From NCBI GenBank assembly GCA_963976815.1, contig CAXBLU010000004.1, forward strand, positions 1 through 64,000: DNA of 64,000 nt. Reading direction: 5' to 3'. The stretch comes from JAHRVQ01 sp963976815. GTDB taxonomy: Bacteria; Pseudomonadota; Gammaproteobacteria; Pseudomonadales; Azotimanducaceae. The notes under the pieces are model-generated. The model searched no databases. It was not told the DNA's origin and saw only the letters and a list, made by a program, of their open reading frames with translations. This document shows, in pieces, positions 43,824 to 52,877 of the stretch. The first letter of the stretch is position 1, and each line of letters starts with the position of its first letter. Both the position numbers and the translations under genes were made by a program.

Positions 43824-44347
43824 TGATCCGGTTCTTCCTCCAGCAAAATATCAACACCCAGATCTAACGCCAGGGCATCAAGTTTTTCACCGAGTGTTTG
43901 CCAATCCATCTCAAAGGGGACTTCCACCGTGGCATCGGCTGAAAACGTCAACTCACCGCTCATCGGCGCGGCGGCAATATAGGTTTCCATTTCCACGACA
44001 TTCGCGACGGCATGCTCAAGGGCCAGGGTCACCTCGTGAACAATTCCAGGTCGGTCGGGACCAACAATATTGAGTTCCAATATCCGGGAGTTTTTGATGT
44101 CGGGGTTGAGCTCAGCTTCTTCTATGACCGATGATATTTGCTCCATTGCCTGAAGTGCGGATTTTAGTTCGGCAAAATTTTTATCATCGGTCTGTACCAG
44201 CACGATTCCGGCAAAACGACCGGCCAACTGGCTCATGCGGCTTTCTAACCAGCTTCCGCCGTGTTGGCTGACCACATCTGCAATGCTTCGCACCAGACCC
44301 GGCTCATCTTTGCCAATAAATCCAATCACCAGGTTGCGTTGTGCCAC
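43820..44347 (-). CDS. gcvR: GcvR-like ACT-domain protein (glycine cleavage system repressor family)
   Basis: A 175-residue protein with two ACT domains. The first starts at NLVIGFIGKDEPGLVRSIADVV, cited by its GKDEPGLV core; the second at LELNIVGPDRPGIVHEVTLAL, cited by GPDRPGIV. In E. coli, GcvR binds glycine and restrains the activator GcvA. I start it at GTG 44347 because GGAGA lies 7-8 nt upstream; a TTG 24 bp earlier lacks this. No glycine cleavage genes are in the window, so the regulatory target is inferred from family only. Confidence 0.82.
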   Translation of the reverse strand: MAQRNLVIGFIGKDEPGLVRSIADVVSQHGGSWLESRMSQLAGRFAGIVLVQTDDKNFAELKSALQAMEQISSVIEEAELNPDIKNSRILELNIVGPDRPGIVHEVTLALEHAVANVVEMETYIAAAPMSGELTFSADATVEVPFEMDWQTLGEKLDALALDLGVDILLEEEPDQ

Positions 44348-44591
44348 AGAAACTTCTCCAGTCAATATCAAAAGCTCAATATTTTGTCATTTTGTTGGCC
44401 GAAACAACCGACACCTTGATGATCGATTCCGATTTAGACCACGTTAATTGAGAATCCGGATTAGAACATATTTCGCTTTCTTTGTGAGCTGCCATACCGA
44501 TGCCATGGGCAACTAAATTCCCACCCACTTCACCTACAAACTTCGCCAGAGTCGGGTTGTCGATGGGAGTTTAAGTCGACGCAGCCCCGAC

Positions 44592-46199
44592 TTACTCCCA
44601 CTCAATCGTGGCGGGGGGCTTGCTCGATATATCGTAGGTGACTCTGGAAATACCTTTGATCTCATTAATGATTCGAGTTGAGACATGGCCAAGAAAATCA
44701 TAGGGCAGATGTGCCCATCGAGCGGTCATAAAGTCGATGGTTTCTACCGCCCGTAGGGCGACAACAAACTCGTAGCGACGCGCATCACCGACCACACCCA
44801 CAGATTTTACCGGCAGGAATACCGTAAAGGCTTGACTGACCTTGTCGTAGAGATCGTAGGCGCGAAGTTCTTCGATAAAAATATGATCGGCCTGGCGCAG
44901 GGTATCCGCATACTCTTTATTCACGGCGCCAAGTATTCGCACCCCAAGGCCGGGGCCGGGAAAGGGATGACGGAATACAATTTCACGGGTGAGCCCTAGC
45001 TCTAGGCCAATCTTTCTGACTTCATCCTTGAACAGTTCGCGCAGGGGTTCAATCAGATCGAGTTTCATAAACTCAGGTAAGCCGCCCACGTTATGGTGAG
45101 ACTTAATGACGTGCGCCTTACCATTTTTGTTACCGGCAGATTCGATCACATCCGGATAGATTGTACCCTGGGCAAGAAAGTCAACATTCGGAATCTTTGC
45201 GGCTTCTTCGTCGAATACTTCAATAAAGGTGTTGCCGATAATTTTGCGTTTCGCCTCGGGATCATCAACCCCGGCTAGTTTTGTGAGGAACCGGTCCTCA
45301 GCATCAATTGATAAAATATTCAGCTTAAACACATTGTCGGAATCCTTGCCGAGCATGGCAATGACCTGGTCGGCTTCACCTAACCTTAAGAGTCCATTGT
45401 TAACAAAAACACAGGTTAGCTGATCGCCAATCGCCCGACACAACAACGCCGCCACAACCGAAGAATCCACACCGCCGGACAGACCGAGAATGACGTGACG
45501 GTCGCCAACTTTGGCTCGAACATCTGCAATAATGTCTTCCACAATATTGGCCGGCGTCCAGAGGCCTTCGCAGCCACATATCTCCTTAATAAATCGGCCC
45601 AGAATTTCCATGCCGTTTAAGGTGTGATTTACCTCGGGATGAAACTGCAAACCGTAAAATCCACGGGCCTCATCAACCATGGCTGCAAATTCAGTTGTGC
45701 TGGTATTTGCCAGCCCGGTAAACCCAGGGGGTAACTCGACAACTTTGTCACCGTGGCTCATCCAGACATCAAGGGCGTCATTATCATTTAAGCCCGAAAG
45801 CAGTTTGCTCTGCTCCGTCACTGAAACCTTAGCGTAACCAAATTCCTGTTTATCGGAACCTTCAACCCGGCCGCCAAGTTGCAACGCCATGGTTTGCATG
45901 CCGTAACAAATGCCGAGTACGGGCACCTTCATCTCAAATACAGACATTGGTGCACGGTGGGTGTCATCAAAGGTGACAGACTCAGGGCCACCGGACAGAA
46001 TGATGCCCTTAGGCGCAAAGTCGTGGATTCGATGTTCATCAACATCAAAGGGAAAGATTTCGCAGTACACGCCCACTTCGCGGACGCGTCGGGCAATAAG
46101 CTGGGTGTACTGGGAGCCAAAGTCCAGAATCAGGATCTTTTCGGCATGAATATTTTGGTCAGAATGCGCTTCAGATGCAGCGGTATCGGATTGGGTCAT
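44592..46199 (-). CDS. guaA: GMP synthase (glutamine-hydrolysing)
   Basis: Converts XMP, glutamine and ATP to GMP. The 535-residue protein has the amidotransferase domain first (LDFGSQYTQLIARR, nucleophile Cys in LGICYGMQTM, His in FHPEVNH), the ATP-pyrophosphatase PP-loop SGGVDSSVVAALL, and the dimerisation domain ending RVTYDISSKPPATIEWE. I start it at ATG 46199, with a perfect -10 TATAAT 27 bp upstream. guaB is not in the window. It is divergent from xseA. Confidence 0.97.
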   Translation of the reverse strand: MTQSDTAASEAHSDQNIHAEKILILDFGSQYTQLIARRVREVGVYCEIFPFDVDEHRIHDFAPKGIILSGGPESVTFDDTHRAPMSVFEMKVPVLGICYGMQTMALQLGGRVEGSDKQEFGYAKVSVTEQSKLLSGLNDNDALDVWMSHGDKVVELPPGFTGLANTSTTEFAAMVDEARGFYGLQFHPEVNHTLNGMEILGRFIKEICGCEGLWTPANIVEDIIADVRAKVGDRHVILGLSGGVDSSVVAALLCRAIGDQLTCVFVNNGLLRLGEADQVIAMLGKDSDNVFKLNILSIDAEDRFLTKLAGVDDPEAKRKIIGNTFIEVFDEEAAKIPNVDFLAQGTIYPDVIESAGNKNGKAHVIKSHHNVGGLPEFMKLDLIEPLRELFKDEVRKIGLELGLTREIVFRHPFPGPGLGVRILGAVNKEYADTLRQADHIFIEELRAYDLYDKVSQAFTVFLPVKSVGVVGDARRYEFVVALRAVETIDFMTARWAHLPYDFLGHVSTRIINEIKGISRVTYDISSKPPATIEWE

Positions 46200-46225
46200 G
46201 TTTCGCAGGCCCCGCAAAGAGACGG

Positions 46226-46231
46226 ATTATA
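46226..46231 (-). promoter_or_regulatory. guaA promoter -10 box
   Basis: TATAAT on the minus strand in the 64-bp guaA/xseA divergent gap. The predicted start near 46219 leaves a 5' leader of about 20 nt. No good -35 hexamer is seen at 16-18 bp. Confidence 0.5.
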
Positions 46232-46263
46232 CCGATGTCTTTTTTTATTGCTATCATCACCCC

Positions 46264-47703
46264 ATGAGTAGCCTTTCAAATCGTGACGTTTTATCCGTTT
46301 CTGACCTGACCCGCTCCGCCCGCATGTTGCTGGAGGGAGAATTCCCGAGCGTGTTTGTGGAAGGTGAGATTTCTAACTTCTCGAAGCCAGCTTCCGGTCA
46401 TTGGTACTTCACCCTGAAGGACGACAAATCCCAGCTGCGGAGCGCCATGTTCAAGGGTCGCAACTCCCGCCTGAAGTTTGTGCCCCGTAATGGCCTACAG
46501 GTCATCGTCCGGGGCAAGATCAGCCTGTATGAGGGCCGGGGTGACTTCCAGATGATTGCCGAACATATGGAGGAAGCCGGAGACGGTGCGCTCCGCCGGG
46601 CTTTTGAAAAACTTAAACAACAGCTCGAAGCTGAAGGTCTGTTTGATCAAGGCGCAAAACAACCCCTGCCTCAATTACCCAAACATCTGGCCGTGATTAC
46701 CTCGCCCACCGGTGCTGCTATTCGGGACGTACTACATGTTTTCGAACGGCGCTTTCCCGGTCTGCATGTGACGGTGATTCCGGTACCGGTCCAGGGTGAT
46801 GACGCAAGCCCACAAATTGCTAAAGCCATTCAACTGGCCAACCAATATACGGACGACCCCTTCGACGCCATACTATTAACCCGAGGCGGCGGATCTCTAG
46901 AGGACCTCTGGGCATTTAATACTGAACCGGTCGCCCGGGCGATATTCGCAAGTCGTTTGCCGATTGTCAGCGCTGTGGGCCATGAGATCGATGTCACCAT
47001 TGCAGATTTTGTTGCCGATCTTCGTGCGCCTACACCTTCAGCTGCAGCTGAGCTTTTAAGTCCGGACCAAAATAGCTGGCACCAACAGCTGAACATGATT
47101 GAACAAAAACTGACCCGAGGCATTCTGCAGAAACACTCTGGCCTATCGAGCCACTTAAATCATATTCGAGCCCGACTACGGCATCCCGGAGAACGACTGA
47201 ATCAACTCCACCAGCGGTTTGATGAACTCGATGCCCGCCTCCAGCGAAGCCTCAGACTGGTGTTAACGGAACCCGACGTGCCCCGACTGGCAACTCGATT
47301 ACAACAGGCGATGCAGCGTAGGCTGAGTGTCCAGGATCAAAAATTGTTTCGATTGCGATCTCAGTTAGTCAGCCCCGCACAACAGCTGGTGACCCAGCAG
47401 AATAAACTCTCGGTGCTTGAAGGGCGCCTTTCCCAGGCAATGGGCAGCATGAAACGGAACAAACAATTTCGTTTGGAGAATGCCACATCAAAGTTGGGCG
47501 CGCTAAGCCCCCTGAATACCCTGGGCAGGGGATACAGTATTGTCACCAAAGGCAGTTCACTAACAGATGTTGTCACCAGGGCTGACCAGGTCAACGTCGG
47601 CGACACCATTACCGCCAGATTATTAACCGGTAAACTCATCGCAACGGTGGACAGCACCGAGCCTCCAACGGATGAAAACCCTCAAATGAAGTTGCTTAAA
47701 TGA
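46264..47703 (+). CDS. xseA: Exodeoxyribonuclease VII large subunit
   Basis: The 479-residue large subunit of ExoVII, which with XseB degrades single-stranded DNA from both ends. It has the N-terminal OB domain (VEGEISNFSKPASGHWYFTLKDD, cited by EGEISNFSKPASGHWYF), the catalytic domain with ITSPTGAAIRDV, ILLTRGGGSLEDLW and AVGHEIDVTIADFVADLRAPTPSAAAE blocks, and a long coiled coil. ATG 46264 is the family start; the open frame back to 46198 is not. No Shine-Dalgarno precedes it, and a TATCAT box at 46252-46257 would give a leaderless mRNA. Confidence 0.96.
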   Translation: MSSLSNRDVLSVSDLTRSARMLLEGEFPSVFVEGEISNFSKPASGHWYFTLKDDKSQLRSAMFKGRNSRLKFVPRNGLQVIVRGKISLYEGRGDFQMIAEHMEEAGDGALRRAFEKLKQQLEAEGLFDQGAKQPLPQLPKHLAVITSPTGAAIRDVLHVFERRFPGLHVTVIPVPVQGDDASPQIAKAIQLANQYTDDPFDAILLTRGGGSLEDLWAFNTEPVARAIFASRLPIVSAVGHEIDVTIADFVADLRAPTPSAAAELLSPDQNSWHQQLNMIEQKLTRGILQKHSGLSSHLNHIRARLRHPGERLNQLHQRFDELDARLQRSLRLVLTEPDVPRLATRLQQAMQRRLSVQDQKLFRLRSQLVSPAQQLVTQQNKLSVLEGRLSQAMGSMKRNKQFRLENATSKLGALSPLNTLGRGYSIVTKGSSLTDVVTRADQVNVGDTITARLLTGKLIATVDSTEPPTDENPQMKLLK

Positions 47704-48566
47704 CAAAATTCATTAGCCACACCCCTTATTCAAGTACTCTTTATTCCAGGAGCATTTTTTCTAGGACAATTTTTAGGTTCATGCTTCTGCCACTCTTCCT
47801 GCTGGTTTTTTCTGGGCAGGCGACAGCCCTACCCAGACATGATCCGGTTCCCGGTGGCGTTGCGGTGATCAAGGTCAATTCCGAGACAACGTCCGCGACC
47901 TACAACGGTAAGCCGGTAATGCTAGTGAGTGAAGCAGGCGAACGCTACGCCATAGTCGGCCTTAGCCTCAGCACCAAACCCGGCAACCAGACTTTGCAGA
48001 CGGATAAACCCGTGACCTTTAAGGTCAAAGATAAAACCTACAAAGAGCAGAGACTGACCATAAAAAACAAGCGTAAGGTAAATCCCTACGCCAACGATAT
48101 GCCAAAAATACAGGCGGATCGGCAGGAAATGGACACGGCGTTTTTAAACTTTGAATCCAAACAACCAGCCCTTGAATTCTCGATGCCGGTTGAGGGCATT
48201 ATATCTAGCCCCTTTGGACTAAAGCGGTTCTTAAATGATCAGGCCCGAAGTCCCCACTCGGGACTCGATATTGCGGCGTCGGAAGGCACGCCTATTCAAG
48301 CCCCCGCCAACGGTATTGTTACCGCAACGGGCGACTATTTCTTCAACGGCAATACGGTACTTCTCGATCACGGCCAGGGGCTAATCTCGATGTACTGTCA
48401 TATGAGTCGAATTGATGTTTCTGTGGGCGATGAGATTCAAGCTGGCGCTGTGTTAGGTGCCGTAGGCATGACCGGGCGGGTGACTGGGCCGCACCTTCAC
48501 TGGAGCGTTAGTCTAAACAATGCTCGGGTTGACCCGAACTTGTTTGTTAAACAGGTGGCTGATTAA
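47700..48566 (+). CDS. Secreted M23-family metallopeptidase
   Basis: A 288-residue exported protein that overlaps the xseA stop by 4 bp (ATGA). A hydrophobic signal (FMLLPLFLLVFSGQATA) is followed by a beta-rich domain with a peptidase-propeptide look (to about 155). The LytM/M23 domain has SSPFGLKRF, HSGLDIAASEGTPI (zinc His and Asp), YCHMS and HLHWS. Such enzymes cut peptidoglycan peptide cross-links or activate amidases. All zinc ligands are present, so it should be active. Confidence 0.93.
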   Translation: MTKFISHTPYSSTLYSRSIFSRTIFRFMLLPLFLLVFSGQATALPRHDPVPGGVAVIKVNSETTSATYNGKPVMLVSEAGERYAIVGLSLSTKPGNQTLQTDKPVTFKVKDKTYKEQRLTIKNKRKVNPYANDMPKIQADRQEMDTAFLNFESKQPALEFSMPVEGIISSPFGLKRFLNDQARSPHSGLDIAASEGTPIQAPANGIVTATGDYFFNGNTVLLDHGQGLISMYCHMSRIDVSVGDEIQAGAVLGAVGMTGRVTGPHLHWSVSLNNARVDPNLFVKQVAD

Positions 48567-48600
48567 TTTAGCTTCAGTATTTGGGATATCGGTTTACTTG

Positions 48601-49507
48601 TTTAGTACCCAGCCTGGATAAAGCGAGAGTCCAGGTATTTCAATCCGCTGCATCAAAGCGTTAGCAGCGCCGCGGAGGAGTGGAATACTGGCAATACCGG
48701 CTATACAGTCGCCGGAATTCTTCGTCTCGCTAGCTTGCGGCCCTCCGGGCTGCCCTCACTAAGTCGGGAGCCTAAGGTCTCCCTCCTGTCGATCGGCGCT
48801 ACGCTTTGAGGCTCCACGAAAAACACCGGCGACTTTCGCCTGACGTGATGGCTGCTAACCTCTAACCTCTAATCTTGCGTAATAAGAGCGATGCTCAGGT
48901 GTTCCATTCCGTAGCATCAAAGCGTTTGCGGCGCCGCGGAGGAGTGGAATACTGGCAATACCGGCTACAGTCGCCGGAATTCTTCGTCTCGCTAGCTTGC
49001 GGCCCTCCGGGCTGCCCTCACTAAGTCGGGAGCCTAAGGTCTCCCTCCTGTCGGTCGGCGCTACGCTTTGAGGCTCCACGAAAAACACCGGCGACTTTCG
49101 CCTCACTTGATGGCTGCTAATTTTTAATCTCTAATCACTAATCTTGCGTAATAAGAGCGATGCTCAAGTGTTCCAATCCGTAGCATCAAAGCGTTTGCAG
49201 CGCCGCGGAGGAGTGGAATACTGGCAATACCGGCTACGGTCGCCGGAATTCTTCGTCTCGCTAGCTTGCGGCCCTCCGGGCTGCCCTCACTAAGTCGGGA
49301 GCCTAAGGTCTCCCTCCTGTCGGTCGGCGCTACGCTTTGAGGCTCCACGAAAAACACCGGCGACTTTCGCCTCACTTGATGGCTGCCAATTTCTAAGCTC
49401 TAATCTCAAATCTTGCGTAATAAGAGCGATGCTCAGGTGTTCCAATCCGTAGCATCAAAGCGTTTGCAGCGCCGCGGAAGAGTGGAATACCTGTGCGGTA
49501 GCGGGTT
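48601..49507. repeat. Tandem array of a 269-bp GC-rich repeat (about 3.3 copies)
   Basis: Copies: a degraded one at about 48601-48870, two nearly identical full units at 48871-49139 and 49140-49408 (period exactly 269), and a partial one at 49409-49507 that joins a different end block (CCTGTGCGGTAGCGGGTT). Each unit holds a hairpin (GCGGCCC-TCC-GGGCTGC) and the block GAGCCTAAGGTCTCCCTCCT. It fills the 970-bp convergent gap between the M23 gene and der. Related blocks recur at 11.6-12.1 kb. The 83-codon minus-strand frames in the two full units have no Shine-Dalgarno support and are treated as repeat artefacts. Confidence 0.92.
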
Positions 49508-49536
49508 CAAGTGTATTGAATCGCCGAATAAGAAGA

Positions 49537-50964
49537 TTATCGCTTGTTGTTCTTTTTGTCTTTTTTGAACTTCTTGGTGTGCTGAACGAGCCGCTTTTTG
49601 CGGTCAATCTGACGACCGGTCAATTGATTCTTGCGATCCTTAAAGGGATTTTCCGCATTCTTAAATTCAATCCGAATCGGCGTCCCTTCGAGTTTGAGCA
49701 CCTTAATAAATCGGTTTTCCAGATATCGCTTATAGGAGTCAGGAACAGAGTCTGCTTGAGTACCGTGGATCACGATAATCGGCGGATTGTGGCCACCAAT
49801 GTGGGCGTAGCGTAGTTTGATGCGGCGACCTTTGGCCAGGGGCGGTTGGTGCTCCTGAACCGCTGCAGTCAGAATTTCGTTTAGCAGTGGTGTTTTTAAC
49901 TTTCGAGTTGCGGAACTGTATGCCGCATGGATCGACTTATATAGATTGCCAACGCCGGAACCATGGAGTGCAGAGATATAGTGGATTGCGGCAAAATCGA
50001 TAAAGGTTAATCGACGTTCTAGTTCCCGCTTGACCAGATTTTTTTGATCCAGCCCAGTGCCATCCCATTTATTCACGGCCAGTACTAGAGCGCGACCCGC
50101 ATCCAACACATGACCTAAGAGGTGCAGGTCTTGATCAACAATCGCTTCACGCGCGTCGATCATAAGGACTACCACATGAGCATTGGCTATGGCGTCCAGA
50201 GTTTTAATGATAGAGAATTTTTCAACGGTCTCTTTGATCCGGCCACGACGCCTAACACCAGCAGTATCAATGATCGTATAAGGCCGCCCTTCCCGTTCAT
50301 ATTGGATATAAATGCTATCCCGGGTTGTGCCTGCCTCGTCGAAAACCACAACTCGATCTTCACCGAGCAAGCGATTAACAAGGGTGGATTTGCCAACGTT
50401 CGGCCGGCCAACCACGGCGATTTTGATGCCGGCATTGTCAGGCTCTGCGTCAGGATCACCGGTAGTGTCGATTGCCTCGTGTTCAGCAAAGACATCGTTG
50501 ACCAGGGACTTAACACCGTGTCCGTTAGTGGCAGAGATAAACAGCGCTTCACCGAAACCAAGACCCGCAAACTCACCACTTATGTAGTCCGGGTCTTTGC
50601 CATCAATTTTGTTTGCGACTAAAAGAGTGGGTTTGTTCTGGGACCGGAGCATGTCGGCAATCGCCTCATCCCCTGCGGTTCGCCCGGACTTAGCATCCAC
50701 CATAAAGACAACAAGGTCAGCTTCATCGATGGCAAATAGCGCTTGATCCGCCATCGGGCCAGAAATGCCATCCTGATCCCCCGTAAGTCCGCCGGTATCA
50801 ACCACAATAAAGTCGAAGTCTCCGATCGCACCTTTACCATATTGTCGGTCCCGGGTGAGCCCCGAGAATTCCGCAACAATCGCATCGCGGGTTCGTGTCA
50901 ACCGATTGAATAATGTGGACTTGCCCACATTCGGTCGTCCTACTAGTGCAATGACTGGAATCAT
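49537..50964 (-). CDS. der: Ribosome-associated GTPase Der (EngA)
   Basis: Der helps assemble the 50S subunit. The 475-residue protein has two tandem GTPase domains, each with GRPNVGKSTL (near residues 8 and 188), VDTGG / IDTAG, and NKID / NKWD, followed by the KH-like domain (KLRYAHIGGHNPP) and a very basic Lys-rich tail. It lies 6 bp after bamB in the conserved order. Confidence 0.98.
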   Translation of the reverse strand: MIPVIALVGRPNVGKSTLFNRLTRTRDAIVAEFSGLTRDRQYGKGAIGDFDFIVVDTGGLTGDQDGISGPMADQALFAIDEADLVVFMVDAKSGRTAGDEAIADMLRSQNKPTLLVANKIDGKDPDYISGEFAGLGFGEALFISATNGHGVKSLVNDVFAEHEAIDTTGDPDAEPDNAGIKIAVVGRPNVGKSTLVNRLLGEDRVVVFDEAGTTRDSIYIQYEREGRPYTIIDTAGVRRRGRIKETVEKFSIIKTLDAIANAHVVVLMIDAREAIVDQDLHLLGHVLDAGRALVLAVNKWDGTGLDQKNLVKRELERRLTFIDFAAIHYISALHGSGVGNLYKSIHAAYSSATRKLKTPLLNEILTAAVQEHQPPLAKGRRIKLRYAHIGGHNPPIIVIHGTQADSVPDSYKRYLENRFIKVLKLEGTPIRIEFKNAENPFKDRKNQLTGRQIDRKKRLVQHTKKFKKDKKNNKR

Positions 50965-50970
50965 GATGGT

Positions 50971-52170
50971 TTAGCGCAACTCCAGCGCACTGAGTCGGCC
51001 GCTGTTTCCCATGACATACATTCTGCTGCCATCTACAACCGTTGGACTGCGGAGACCATCTCCGTCAACCTTAATCCGAGCTACAAATCGACCGTCGGAC
51101 TGGGCAAGCAAATGTAGAAAACCTTGAAAGTCTCCTACCGCCAGATAACTACTAATAGGCATTGCCGCGGTTACATCGCGATAAAGCAGTGCTTCGTTTT
51201 TCCAGTTTTCACGGCCATTGTTATTCGTATCAAAGGCATAAATTTCACTATCGGCACTGGCCATATAGGCATTGCCAAAACCTAAGGTCACGCCGGTAAC
51301 CGTTGATGCTGGTTGTCCCCAGACAATACGTCCATTCTGAGCCAAATCTATGGCAACAATATTGCCCTGGTAAGATGCGGCATAAATCATATTGTCATTG
51401 CGCGCGATTAAGCCATCAATATCAACCAGCTTTTCGAGATCTGATTGTCCCTGGGAAGCAGCTACACGCTGTTCCATCACAGGCAGACCACGCTCTTTTT
51501 CGATCACTGCAATTCTGCCGTTGGCGAAACCTGCAACCACACCATCTGAATGTAATGGTGTACTGGTGCCACGTAACGTCAGACTAGGAATGGATGTGTT
51601 GTACAACCATTTGCGCTCGCCATCCAGAGCATTAAAACCTGCAACCTTGCCATCGATCGATTGCGCCACAACCAATTGACCAAAAGCCTGGGGAGCCGCT
51701 AACACTTCACTGGTGGTCCTTGCCCGCCATGCCAGGGAACCATCACTTTGGTTCATGGCAACAACTTCGCCCGCGGATGAGCCAACTAAGACCAAGTCTT
51801 CGCCAACACCCACGCCACCGGTGATGGTGTCGGCGGATTTTGAGAAGGCATTTCGACGTTCTGCTTCATCGTAGAAGTCTTGAATATTGACCTGCCAGAT
51901 TTCTCGGCCAGTGCCACTTTCGACTGCTTTCACAGTACCATCTGCAGCCGCAGCAAAAACACGACTTCCGGTAAAACCCGGGACCAATTGGATTGCTTTA
52001 TCCGCCGCACCCTTACCAATTTTCACATCCCAGAGTCGAACAAGGCCAACTTCTGATTTGATCTCTGTCAGTACCGCGGGTTCGCGAACCTCTTCCTCGT
52101 CGTCAGCAAACCAACTACAGCCCGCCATCAGGAATGGCAGCAGGAAGGCAATTAGATATTTAACCTTCAC
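50971..52170 (-). CDS. bamB: Outer-membrane assembly lipoprotein BamB
   Basis: BamB is the eight-bladed beta-propeller lipoprotein of the BAM complex that inserts outer-membrane proteins. The 399-residue product has a lipobox FLMAGC (C18, Ser at +2 favouring the outer membrane) and repeated PQQ-like blades (GREIWQVN, GSLAWRART, GERKWLYN, GRIVWGQ). I start it at GTG 52170, with AAGGGG 7 nt upstream, overlapping the yfgM stop by 11 bp. A longer frame starting at 52206 would bury the signal peptide. Confidence 0.96.
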   Translation of the reverse strand: MKVKYLIAFLLPFLMAGCSWFADDEEEVREPAVLTEIKSEVGLVRLWDVKIGKGAADKAIQLVPGFTGSRVFAAAADGTVKAVESGTGREIWQVNIQDFYDEAERRNAFSKSADTITGGVGVGEDLVLVGSSAGEVVAMNQSDGSLAWRARTTSEVLAAPQAFGQLVVAQSIDGKVAGFNALDGERKWLYNTSIPSLTLRGTSTPLHSDGVVAGFANGRIAVIEKERGLPVMEQRVAASQGQSDLEKLVDIDGLIARNDNMIYAASYQGNIVAIDLAQNGRIVWGQPASTVTGVTLGFGNAYMASADSEIYAFDTNNNGRENWKNEALLYRDVTAAMPISSYLAVGDFQGFLHLLAQSDGRFVARIKVDGDGLRSPTVVDGSRMYVMGNSGRLSALELR

Positions 52171-52867
52171 TGCTATCCCCTTCACTTGCATCAGAGTCTG
52201 CCGCAATGGTTTTTTCAGGATTGGAAATATCCTGCAGCTTCATATTCAGATAAGGAAATGCGTCAGGAGTTTCAGTCGCGGCAAGTGCACGCACGTAAGC
52301 GGCCTTGGCATCCTCTGGGCGATCCATGGCGTAATAGATATCACCACGAAGCTCTTCGTAGGATCGCTCATGGGCGCCAGGTTTTTTGGTATCAAGCTGC
52401 TTTAAAGCACTTTCATAATCAGCTTTGGCAAATAGGACTCTGGCTAAACGCTCGTTCACAATAATGCCGACCGTATCATCTACGCCGTTATCCAGGCTCC
52501 AGCGTAAGCTCGCTTCTGCACCGGCTAGATCGTCAGACTGCACGGCTAACTTGGCCATATGTAGAGAGGCAAAATGTGCATAGACAGAATCTTTGTATTC
52601 TGTGGTGAGCTGCTTGGCGATAAACGCGGCTGTTGAACGATCTTCTTCACTCAACTCATCAAAAGGACCTACATTCGCAACCTGTACAAGATCCTCATAA
52701 AGGTTAGAGGCCGTTTCTGCAGCTTCTTGAGTATTCGAATCCCATGTTCGGTAGCCAAACACCGCAGCCAATACAACAACAATACCAATCAATAACTGCG
52801 TGCCGTTTTGATCCCACCAATGCTTTAAGGCTTCTACTTGTTCTTCTTCTGTTTTATCGGTGACCAC
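52160..52867 (-). CDS. yfgM: YfgM-family periplasmic TPR protein
   Basis: A 235-residue protein: a short cytoplasmic tail, one membrane helix (about 25-43, LLIGIVVVLAAVFGY) and a periplasmic TPR-like domain. YfgM is an ancillary partner of the SecYEG translocon and PpiD in E. coli. It starts at GTG 52867 with AAGGAG 5 nt upstream. The tail is acidic (DSDASEGDSSEG). Conserved place between hisS and bamB. Confidence 0.92.
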   Translation of the reverse strand: MVTDKTEEEQVEALKHWWDQNGTQLLIGIVVVLAAVFGYRTWDSNTQEAAETASNLYEDLVQVANVGPFDELSEEDRSTAAFIAKQLTTEYKDSVYAHFASLHMAKLAVQSDDLAGAEASLRWSLDNGVDDTVGIIVNERLARVLFAKADYESALKQLDTKKPGAHERSYEELRGDIYYAMDRPEDAKAAYVRALAATETPDAFPYLNMKLQDISNPEKTIAADSDASEGDSSEG

Positions 52868-52877
52868 CGGTGCTCCT

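Noticed and set aside
48855..49375. Two 83-codon minus-strand frames in the 269-bp repeats as genes
   Set aside because: They lie wholly in the repeat units and their junctions, differ only as the repeats do, and have no ribosome binding site. The degraded first copy does not keep the frame.
48601..49507. CRISPR array
   Set aside because: The units are contiguous 269-bp copies without unique spacers, and no cas gene is nearby.
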